Of a stretch of 64,000 bases of DNA, positions 29,469-40,274 are shown piece by piece (position 1 is the stretch's first letter; each line of letters starts with the position of its first letter). The stretch covers positions 18,516,630 to 18,580,629 of the forward strand of contig JACMZG010001870.1 in the NCBI GenBank assembly GCA_018340805.1, written 5' to 3'. Origin of the DNA: Microvelia longipes. Its lineage: Eukaryota; Arthropoda; Insecta; Hemiptera; Veliidae. A program made the position numbers and the translations under genes. A model generated the notes under the pieces. It was not told the origin of the DNA. It did no database searches and saw only the letters and a list, made by a program, of their open reading frames with translations.

Positions 29469-32147
29469 ATGGTAGAAATAAAAGAAGATGTTCAGCAAAA
29501 AGTAAGATTTCTTATTATTGGTAGTGAAGTTAATGCGGATAAAGCTGGGCTCGGTTGGAGTATATTAAGGGACCCACCCGCAAAATCAAAACACATAAAT
29601 TTCCCTACATATTTTTGAGATTTTTGACACAAAAGTTTATTTTAAACATAAAATAAATAATAAAGGTGTGTCCCTTATCGTACTATCTTAAATGGGCAAA
29701 GAATATTTTAAGGGACCTACCCTGAAAGAATATAATACATCCATTCTCAGGATGGTAGAAAGGCTCCCTATATGTACCCTACTCAAAGCCACCCCAAAGC
29801 CTTTCTGCATACCCTATAAAGGGTATATTATATTCTTCTAGGATGGGTTCCTTATAATACTCTTATCCTATTGTAGGTATACTGTATGACAAGGGGACAG
29901 TAGATAGTATGACAAGGGGACCCAATCTTTATATAAAGTAAAACCTACTTATTTAATACATTACTACCTTAGTCTCCCTTATATATGCACTACCCAAAGC
30001 CCTGAAGCATTTCTACAAACCCGATAAAGGGTATATTACATTCTTCTAGGATGGGTCCCTTATGCATAATACTCTTACCCTATAGTATAAAATATGATAA
30101 GGGACGAATTAGTTAAGTTACTCTGAATAAATTTTCTTTCGTCTTGAAAGAAGGGGTTAGAGTATGATAAGAGACCCACCCGCAAAATCAAAACAAATAA
30201 ATTTCCCTACATTTTTGACATTATTGTAAACATAAAATAAATAAATACATCCATTCTCGGGTATGTAGAAAGGCTTTGGGGCTTTGAGTAGGCATATATA
30301 AGGGAGAATGTAAGAGGATACTCTTACATTACATGTAAGACAATGATTTATCCAATATAAAGGGTGGGTCCCTTATCATACTATCTACAATGGGGTAAGA
30401 GTATTATAAGAGATCCACCCTAAAAGAATACAATACTATCCTCGGGCTTGTAGAAAGGCTTTGGGGCATATATAAGGGAGATTATGGCAATAATGTATCC
30501 AATAACAAGGTTTTTTAAATGAAGGGTGGGTCCCTTATCATACTATCTACAATGGGGTAAGAGTATTATAAGAGACCCACCTTAAAAGAATACATTACAT
30601 CTATTCTCGGGTTTGTAAATAGGCTTTGGGGCTATATAAGGGAGATTAAGGCAAGAATGTATCAAGTAAAATGGGTAATGTACTCTTACCCCATTGTAGA
30701 TAGTATGATAGATGGGTCCCTACCCACCCTTTATATTGGATACATTATTGTCTTACATCTAATGTACGATTATTGTCTTTCATTATCTCCTTTACATATG
30801 GGCATATGTAAGGGAGATAATGAAAGTAAGTAGGGCTACTCATATCCCAAAGCTTTCTACCAACCCAAGAATAGATGTATTGGATTCTTCTAGGGTGGGT
30901 CCCTTATAATACTCTTACCCATTGTAGATAGTATGATAAGGGACCCACCCTTCATTTAAAGTAAAACCTTGTTATTGGATACATCATTGCCCTAATCTCC
31001 GTTATATATGCCCTACTCAAAGCCCCAAAGCCTTTCTACAAACCCGAGAATAGTTGTATTGTATTCTTTTAGGGTGGGTCCCTTATAATACTCTTACCCC
31101 ATTGTAGATAGTATGATAAGGGACCCACCCTTTATATTGGATAAATCATTGTCTTACATGTAATGTAAGAGTATTCTCTTACATTAACTCCCTTATATAT
31201 GCCCTACTCAAAGCCCAAAGCCTTTCTACATACCCGAGAATAGATGCATTTATTTATTTTTGTATGTCAAAAATTTGTAGGGAAATTTTTTGTTTTGATT
31301 TTACAGGAGGTCTCTTATCATACTCTAACCAAAGAAGGATTTTCTCAGATAAAATTCAATAATTTGTAAGACGTTACCAAAAAGTACAATTTTCTACTTA
31401 CGGTGCCGTTTTGATACATTTTGGGTACGTGCATTACTAGATATTGAATTTTATCAATGAAAAATCTTACTTTGAAGACAAGCAAAAGTTTTTATTATGA
31501 GTAAATTTTCTCATAATTAAAAATTACCTACTTAGGGGCTTTTCTGCAGTGTCCACGGATTGAGTTGCGTAAAGTGGCCAAATATTTTGTTTTTTGAAAG
31601 TTTTTATTGGACGTAAAACTAAGATTTTTCTTGATTTTAAATTAAGAAAGAAATAATCACTATTATTTTTGAAAACAAACAAGAGTAAAGTAGATTTAAA
31701 AGTTAATATTCTGAAAAAATGGTATTCTTTATAAACTTATTCATTTGTAACATAAAAATAATTTTTGCAATAAAAATATGAAAAAAACAATTAAAATATT
31801 TTAGCCCACCCCTTGTTATATTGAAAAATTAAGAAAAAATAAATAAAATGTTTAAAATTAAATAATTATTATTAAATATCAAGACAACGAATATTATTCT
31901 ATTATCTTAAATAGGGGACCAATATAGGGGGGGGGGGGGATAATCTACAGTGAAACCTTTTTTCACAAGTTTTAATTATTCTTAAAAAAGCAAAATTTTT
32001 TAAAAAGAATTACATTTTGTTGAATTATCAAAATTACACAAAGTTCTCTCTTGTCCACTTTATGAAAAAGTGTACTTTTTGGGTTCAAGGTTGATGGTAA
32101 AAATATTTTATTGCTATAACTGTTCACTTTAAAACAGGCAAAACATT

Positions 32148-32230
<83 letters not shown>

Positions 32231-32455
32231 TAAGAGTTTTTAGAATTAAAAACAATATATTCCAACTGTGTATATGATCCATAGCTGATAAATAGATAAG
32301 CTAAGAGTTTCTAGAATTAAAACAATATATTCCAACTGTGTATATGATCCATAGCTGATAAATAGATAAGCTAAGAGTTTCTAGAATTAAAAACAATATA
32401 TTCCAACTGTGTATATGATCCCTAGCTGATAAATAGATAAGCTAAGAGTTATTAT

Positions 32456-32541
<86 letters not shown>

Positions 32542-33642
32542 GTGACAGAAGCCATACAAAATCGATTTCTCCACACTCCTCTTTTTTCATCATCAAATCA
32601 GGAGAGATGCATTTATTTTGATTACGTCAATAGATTTTAACAAAGGAACTTTCCTTTAACTTAAACATTCTCTTACTATTTGTTTACAGAATGCGTGGTT
32701 AGAACAAAGACAATGCAGATGTAATTGTAAGCAGTCAGTTGGGGAAAAGGTATAATACAAATTTTAAGTAATATTGTAAAGTTAACAATAAGGGTTTAAA
32801 GTGAGGTGAGTCTCACATGTACTTCTGGAGTCAATCCATTTTCTAACATCTCATAATAAGCTAAATTTGGCATATACTTCTTCCCTTGCTAGTTAGTTAA
32901 CTCCTCTGATTGCATTAACATTAAAAAGTGACAATTTTATTTTTACAGAAACTTAAATATGTTCAGCCTCCAATTAGACCATCATACGCTCCAGTCAAGG
33001 TAATAATTAACTTTAATAGCGAGTTGTTTATTAGTTTCTGGCTTTGGCTACTTTAGAGTCCCTGCGCCTCTCAGTTGCTGCATCACAGCCACATGGTTGT
33101 CCAGATGTAGCATTTTGTACTATTAGTAGTTATGTAGGTGACATGAATGCCACCATATTTGTGAATTTCCAAATGTATTAGTTGAAAACAAGATTAGTTC
33201 ACCTAAAATTATACATGTCAATCGATAAAATCAGAAGTAAAGCTGAATTAGGCTTCATAGTACACTATACTACATCCCACCATCCTATTATATTTAATAA
33301 TAGTAATAATTATTACATCATAATGTTAATTATACTAAAAATATGAATTGGGATATAAATATTTAATTATATGTTTAGATGTACAAGCCACCAGAAGCTA
33401 AAATGTCAGATAGTTCTACTTATAAATTGTCATTCGAGGCATTTGATCAAAAGTTATTGAGGCAATGTAGAGGAACTCCTATGATGGCAAAAGAAAATAT
33501 AATACCAGCAGGAGAATTCTCAGGCTTTACTACCAATAGGGTTTGTATAATATTTAAAACATTACAATACTTTTGTCATACTTATGCAATGAATTAAATT
33601 GATTTTTCTATTAATTTTTTATTAAAATAATTTTTAGACATA

Positions 33643-33726
<84 letters not shown>

Positions 33727-36700
33727 ATTTTTATTAATTAATTATAAATCAATACTAAACACAAGCATTCAAAAAATTAAATCCCATGGTAAGTCTATAC
33801 TTGAACTTTGGTACTTAGAAAGCAATAAACTATAATTTTTCTATTATATCGTAGATATTATGGAAAAATAGTTTATAAAAAACCGTTGATAAATTCTCTA
33901 GAAAAATGTTGATTAAAACAATAAGATAGTCAAATTACTTGTATCTTATTAAGATATCCCAATGGAAAAAAAGATTACATAGTATAGTATATGTGGTATA
34001 CTTAATAATCTTTGGTTTTGTTTTTATTGATTTTAATGACATTACCCTGTTGGACGTAATATCTTGAACTTAATTATAAGTTAAACTTATAATATACCAA
34101 TGTCAAGAACTTTTGTTTATTTTCCCTAAACAGATGAGTTATGGATCATGGATAGGAATTCCAAAAGAAAAGCTTATATACCCTAAAGATCATAATTTAA
34201 ATGGAGAAGGGCCTATGTCTAGCATGACCACTAACAGACACGATTTTCAAGCCAAAAGGATAGCTTCGATCAATAAGTTTGTCCCCAAACCTAATTTAGG
34301 TCTTTCAACAAGCAGAATGGATGGTAAGTCAAGGATGTGCATTTTACATATGTTGACTTAGAACACAAACTGGCACTCAATCTCTCAGCCACACCCCTCC
34401 CCCAAATTTAAGTAATAAAGTATCCTGATCACTAATGTAAAATTAATATTAAAATGGGTACAGGGTACCTCAGAACTTTTCATCACTACATCAGATAAGA
34501 TAGACCCCCATTCTCGCTACTTCAGACTCTTTTGCTCATCCTCAGAATATAAAAATCACCAAATTTATACAGCAATCCGCATAAATTTACATCTTACTTG
34601 CTCGTCCATAAACAGTACCATAAATAAACTTGCCATTTTGAAAAAATCTCAGAATACTTATTTATTAGGTAAAGGGATATACTTTACTAAATTTTAACTC
34701 AATTACATTATTTCTTGATTTTTAACAAGTATTTAAAAGCAAGAAGTTGGAAAACTAAAGATTATTAAGAAGACAAAATTCAAAGAAGCAACTATTTTTC
34801 TATAAAGCACGCAAGCACACATTTAAAGGAAATTTCCCTGGCTGAGGACCCCACGCCAGATTTTTTTAAATTTTGGGGACCTGGACAAATTTGATGGACA
34901 AAGTGGGAGCCACATTTTTGTTAATACAGACCAAGGAAAGCATAATTAAAGCTGGATGTATAAGGTTATGTGTAGAATCAAGAGATTTAAATTGACACTT
35001 GAAGTTGAATAAGATTAATTTCAGAGTTATTACTTACACTTAATACTCATGATTGTGTATCTTCAGCAATTTTTTTTTTATTTCAGGGAACACAACAAAT
35101 ATGTTATCATATCAGTCCAGATTTTTGCCACCTTTGACTTTCCAGTTTCTTACAAACCACAAAGCAGGTGATAAATTATTTTTATTATATTTATATTATA
35201 TAACTTATTTTATTTAATACATCCAGTAAAATATTAAACTAACTTAATTCTGACTTCCATTGAATCAAATTTGGTACAGGTTTGACCCTACGTAGTAAGT
35301 AGACATACCCCTCAATTTATGTATGTCTTTGCAAGGTACATCTTAAGCTTTAAATAAAATATTAAAGTGATTTAAAATAAGGGATCAATGGAGAAGGGGT
35401 GTACTGACTCCCTGACTTTCTCAAACAGTAAAATTTCAATCAACAACAAATTCTAGGGGGTAACAAAAAGTATATAAGTAAATATATAAGTTAGTAGAAT
35501 GGACTTTGGTCTATAGTATGAGATGAAGACAAATCGTAGTTACTACTACCACTCCTTATTTAAATCACTTTATCATCCACTCCTAAGATATCTATTTTTC
35601 ACTCAGCAAAAGAGAGGACTTTTTACTTAACTTTATTTAGCTAAATATATTAGTCAATCTCTCTTTATTTTTTTGGATCAGAACATGTTAGGTAATAATT
35701 CATATACAAAAGCCCTCAAATGGATTATTTAACTCTAATAATTGTGGGAAAGTGTACTGATAAATCATACTCCTTGTCATATATAATAATTGAGTGTGTA
35801 ACCCTATATAATAATCGACAAAGGAACATCATTAGACCAATACATTCAATTATAAATAAAACATCCAAAAATAATACTGCAGTTGTTTCGACTGAGATTT
35901 TTTGATAATCGCTCATTTTATAGAATAAATAAAACACTATAATTTAAAATTTTTTTTTAGGTATTTGCCACCATCAAGCCCATTAGATGGTAATACAGTA
36001 AACAAGTTGAGCTATCTACCATGGCAACCACATGAGAAAGAAGAGCTACCCTGGGCTAAAAAATGTCCTTATGTCTCGCCTTCTGTACCGTTAGACACCA
36101 ACACTATTTATAACGGAAGGTATAGTTTAAAATTATACATTTATATTTATTAAGAACTAGTACTAATATTTTTAGTAAACAACAGGCAAAGAAGATATAT
36201 CCCAGTATACCCTTTTATACCTTGTTGCGTATTTTATCTGTATATTTGCTCTCATTGGATGCAAGTTAGTTCTTCATATAATCAACCAATAATTTGTAAA
36301 ATGATTACTTTTAATTACTAAACAAAATAAAAAAATAAACGGTGTATGCTTCCGCAGTTATTATCATGAAGGTTCTCCTCAGAAATTTTTAATAATAAAT
36401 TTTGTAAAATTAATAATACAAATCAAACATTTTATCTCACCATGAGAGCATTAATAGCAAAATATATATTACTTTTTTGGAAGTCAAATTATTTTTAATT
36501 AAACAATGAAAATTTGTTTGATAATGTTCACAGCTTTATAGCCCCAGGTGTGGTGGTTGAGGATGCCACTGGTCACTGTGAAGGTGAGTCAATCAAAGTT
36601 AAATAATGTTATTTAAATAAATTAACAAATAGTGTTAAAATTGTAACTAGATTTTTTGTTAGACGTACAAATGCTACATATTAGACAATAACAATAGTTT

Positions 36701-36919
36701 TCAGCATAGGTCTATGCTATTGATTCAGATGTTTCTTCTAGTTACTGTGACATCATAACTTTTAACCCCGAAAATTTTTACAGCCCAAAGTATCCTAAAT
36801 GATAATATTATACTTTTTTTCGTCCTGGTATAAACACTTGCTTATCAGATTCTTAACAAATTTCAGGATGTGAATGCCTGATTCCAAGCGAATGTGGTGG
36901 AATGGGAGAAAGTACTTGA
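29469..36919 (+). CDS. SAXO1/SAXO2-family axonemal microtubule-stabilising protein
   Basis: SAXO (FAM154) proteins bind and stabilise ciliary or flagellar microtubules through repeated Mn motifs. Exons are 29469-29501 (tentative, MVEIKEDVQQK), 32690-32749, 32949-32999, 33379-33540, 34134-34323, 35087-35144, 35961-36119, 36534-36583 and 36867-36919, about 271 aa in total. The support is an N-terminal Cys cluster (CRCNCK, compare CxCxxCxC in vertebrate SAXO1), repeats of the type TTNRHDF, TTNRMSY, TTNMLSY and TVNKLSYLPWQPH, then APGVVVEDATGH. The end is Cys-rich (CEGCECLIPSEC). Exon 6 is odd: the stronger donor after GCAG at 35167 breaks the frame into exon 7, whereas a weaker GTTTCT donor after 35144 keeps it. 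The first exon is the least certain part, because exon 2 has no in-frame Met. It suggests a ciliated cell, sperm or sensory neuron, role. Confidence 0.8.
29553..31330. mobile_element. 1.8-kb composite foldback / palindrome array
   Basis: The ends are inverted: GGTTGGAGTATATTAAGGGACC on the left and GGTCTCTTATCATACTCTAACC on the right, continuing inward with CAAAATCAAAAC and AAATTTCCCTAC. The interior contains many copies, in both orientations, of GGGTGGGTCCCTTATAATAC, TCTTACCCCATTGTAGATAG and AGTATGATAAGGGACCCACC, with AAAGCCTTTCTAC and (C)ATTCTCGGG modules between. A further terminus-like copy sits internally near 30155. No ORF of note. It lies in the candidate first intron of the SAXO gene. 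Confidence 0.85.
31331..32150. other. Non-coding AT-rich stretch
   Basis: No exon or named repeat recognised. It includes a G10 homopolymer near 31930. It is probably intronic if the SAXO first exon is right, otherwise intergenic. Confidence 0.5.
32151..32223. repeat. (AT)n microsatellite
   Basis: AT dinucleotides with AAT interruptions, abutting the 71-bp minisatellite to the right. Confidence 0.97.
32230..32449. repeat. 71-bp minisatellite, three copies plus a partial
   Basis: Units starting CTAAGAGTTTYTAGAATTAA begin at 32230, 32301 and 32371, with a truncated fourth at 32442. Copies are almost identical. The array is bracketed on both sides by AT microsatellites. Confidence 0.95.
32452..32540. 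repeat. (AT)n microsatellite
   Basis: AT dinucleotides immediately right of the minisatellite; the Ile/Tyr ORF on the minus strand is an artefact. Confidence 0.97.
33639..33724. repeat. (AT)n microsatellite
   Basis: About 85 bp of AT dinucleotides in a SAXO intron, roughly 100 bp after exon 4. Confidence 0.97.
33969..34014. mobile_element. Tiny palindromic MITE, copy 2
   Basis: AAAAGATTACATAGTATAG...TGTGGTATACTTAATAATCTTTG matches the elements at 3601 and 41914 in order and orientation. Target duplications are not recognisable here (AATGGAAA versus GTTTTGTT). Confidence 0.6.
34455..34725 (-). repeat. Dispersed repeat R1, copy 4
   Basis: Contains GGTACCTCAGAACTTTTC, GCTCATCCTCAGAATATAAA and TACTTATTTATTAGGTAAAG as in 13990-14285. 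It is intronic between SAXO exons 5 and 6. Confidence 0.65.
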
Positions 36920-37569
36920 AGTATTTACTACTTGATTTTAGGTGTAAGTATTAAAATCTAGTTTTTTCAAAAATTATTTTGCAGTAAATATTTTTCTGGT
37001 TTTCCAGCAAAATAATTATTTAAATAAATCAATTACCGTTCACTGATAATAAATGATTTATAACAGTGCTATAGCAACCTTGAAACATTACCAAATTTAA
37101 TAAGTTAACATAACATTAATTAACTTTACATTTTTGGTTAAGGATGAACTCTACACAACTCTTTTAATATGACTTCAATACAGAAAGAATATAGAAGTTA
37201 TCAAAAAATTAGCATTAATCCAAGAAAAGAAAAAAGTACTTTATCTTGTTTAAATTAATGTTTAAATTATAACAAATTTAAAAGTCTTCATTATTTTAAT
37301 TATTTAACTTAAGGCTAGCAATAACAAAAACTTAGTTTAAGAAAATAAAAATTTAATAATTCCTAAAATATAACAAATGTGAAACGAAGTTAAATTTCAT
37401 TAAAAACTTAAAATCATTTAAACAGAATAATTGAATAGTACAAGATAATATAATTATCTGGAAATGTTAAATTTAATGGCATGATTATTTAGGATTTGAA
37501 TCAACACATTTACAGGAATGGTTCTGGATCAAATTAAACTGCCAATTTATTTGCAGGTAGGTGGTGTCA
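36920..37569. other. Convergent 3' region between SAXO and UFC1
   Basis: 650 bp of AT-rich sequence between two facing stop codons. It must hold both 3' UTRs and polyadenylation sites; nothing else is recognised. Confidence 0.7.
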
Positions 37570-39911
37570 TTAGCTTGTTTTTTCCTTGTATGTAACTATT
37601 CCCTTTTCAATAAGATCAGGGACCTCTACAGCAAGCCATGGGCCCAACTGAAATGATAAAATTATTCATAAATATTTTATTAAATAATTCACAAGTGTGT
37701 ACACATAAATGAATCTAATATTATAAACCCTAAAATTGCAATAATATTATTTAATAAAATAAAAATTAAATAATATTTTTGAGTTACAAAATATTTGACT
37801 CAACAGATAAACACGTTGCATTAGAACAATTTAGTAGGAATAAAAACAATATAACAGGCGAAAAATATTCTTAGTTTATTTGATTTATGATTATTATTGG
37901 TTCTAACCTGATTAATAAATCACAATAAATTCAATCGTGAGAAAGTGAAATTTTACAGAACAACTTACCCCCAAAGCCATAGCATGAGCTATTCCAAACT
38001 TAGGTACATTTCTTGCCCATAAAGGTTTGAAATGATCAGATAGGCAAATTTTTCCACCCCTATACATTTTAGAAGTTTTGCCATCTAATTCAGGTAAAGC
38101 TATTTCTGGAGAAGTACTAGGAAAAGTTACTGGAATCTGAAAATAAAAAAATCATAAGGGAATACAACTTCTTTTCCAAAAATTAACAAACGAAGAAATC
38201 TACTTGATAAGTGCTGATTTTTCCAAGGGACAGATTAGAATAAACCTATAGAATTATATTATTTTTTAAGATTAGACTCATTCTCACTTAATATTTTTTT
38301 AAGAGTAATTCTTTTAAAATAAGTAACACCATAATATGTAAACAAGCATATAATTTATAGACATTATGTTACACAACAAATTTAAGATTATTTTTTATCA
38401 GTGACACTAAAGAAAATAATTATTTTGTCACATTCTGAGTAAAATATATCCACTATTCTTTTCAAAAGACCATTACCTAAATAGTCAAGTAGCTTACTAT
38501 AAAGAACAAAATTACCCAAATATTTTGATGTAAACATCAAATAAAGTCTTAATTCAAATACGATACAGCCAACTAAAGATTTTGTTGTAGTTTTGACAGA
38601 GAGGAAAATCAGACAATTTTTAAAGATTGTTTTGTGATTTAAAATAGATTATTACATTATCCAAAATTCATATTTCCCATACAGTAATTTTTAATTCATA
38701 GTTGACAACAAAGGTGGGTTAACATAGATTATTAGATTGTAGTCAAGGGCATCAATCTGTACATTTTGATTCAGAAACATTTTTAAAAGAAAAAAGAGTC
38801 AAGCCCAGGGCCCTTAAAATGTTTAAAATTTTTGAAATTTATTGAAATCGTATTAGATAAAATTCCTTAAAAAATATTTTTACTGCCTATAATAAAATCA
38901 AAACCATGATAATCAAGTTCTGCTGATAAGAAACTTCTATTTTTTAATGTCAATAAAGATAATCTTCAGGGGGAGGAATCCCTAATGAGGGAATGGAGCG
39001 TAATATTAAAAAGCCTTTTGCCTGAATCTTAACTCACAGGTGGTTGACAATATAGTAGAGAGTTAATTACTTACATCAAATTCTACATCAAACTCATATT
39101 TTAACAGTTCATGAATAAACCAGCATTTGCCAAACCACCTTGTTCCTTCTTTGTTCGATTCTAATCTGAACCAGTCGTTATCACTTTTTTTATTAAATGT
39201 CACATACTGAAAAAAAGAAAAATATTTAATACAATCCGGTTCTTGCACAGTATTTGCTTAGTCAATCGTGTCAGATGACGTTAAAATTGATCCTGCCAAA
39301 ACACATCCCGCTTCAAGCTACAAGCAGTGTATTGGGGGTGTGATCTGGCCTCCTCTCTAATACTAGCGTACCCAACTTTATTCACTCCTCCCCATGGTTT
39401 TAACATTGTATTTAATTAGGATACTTAATACTATCCGTGGATTTAAATATTAATAATGCATTTAGTAGTATGTAGTAAATGAACATTTTGATTAGAGGGC
39501 TCAGATTGTTCAGGTGTCGCAAATGCATCCACGACAGGATGAAGCATATTGGTAATATGCTTGATTTTGATGCCTAATTTGTTTGGTTCTATGCAATCTT
39601 TACATGCGAGTCTCCCACAGATGGTAGTTTAGTCTCACACACAATTTTTCAAAATCTACAACCTGTCATTTCAAACTACTATTTGCTTTAAAGTTTAAAC
39701 CAACTGTAGTGACTTCCTGATCCTTTGAAACAGTTATATCACAATAATTTACATCATAAACTAAAATATATGTTACTAGAGGACATACCTGTATCAGAGA
39801 TTGATACTCCTCCTTCAATCTTTGTGGCCATAAATCTTTATCACGAGGTCCTGCTTTTGTTTTTAACAGAGGTATCGCACTTAACGTACTTTTTGATTTT
39901 TCATCAGCCAT
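37570..39911 (-). CDS. UFC1: UFM1-conjugating enzyme 1 (complete, 4 exons, 166 aa)
   Basis: UFC1 is the E2-like enzyme that accepts activated UFM1 from UBA5 and passes it on with UFL1, acting mostly at the ER and on ribosomes. Exons in transcript order are 39911-39789, 39206-39075, 38136-37969 and 37647-37570, all phase 0 with AG/GT borders. The protein runs [20 protein letters not shown], then [55 protein letters not shown], and [20 protein letters not shown]. The catalytic cysteine falls at residue 116, the same number as in the human enzyme. Length (166 versus 167 in human) indicates that nothing is missing. It is convergent with SAXO and divergent from KLHL18. Confidence 0.98.
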
Positions 39912-40274
39912 AGCTAAATATTAATAATTAACTAAAAAATAACTAATTTTGGCGAAACTTGTGCACGTCACCAAAATCAAAATTTACCTTCTTCGTGTTA
40001 GTTATTGATCGAATTCGATACTTTAAATTGATGTTGAATTTGATTGCTAGCCGTTTTTTTTTGTCAAAATGAGTTTTGATGAATTTTCAATGTTTTAAAG
40101 AATTAGTGCTTAAGCTGATAAATCTTATATCGAATGTAAATAATTATTTATCATAAAAGGTTATGTTATTATTTGCCCTAATTTGTTTGATACGAAAATA
40201 ATTTTAAAATTTAGTTTCACTAATGGTGTATTGAGAAAAGTCGTTTTCACTGAAGTAAAAATATTTAATTTTTA
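39912..40274. promoter_or_regulatory. Bidirectional promoter region UFC1 / KLHL18
   Basis: Only 363 bp separate the two divergent start codons, so both promoters must lie here unless upstream non-coding exons exist. A CACGTCAC (CRE-like) motif lies at about 39964-39971. There is no convincing TATA box, which fits housekeeping promoters. Confidence 0.6.
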
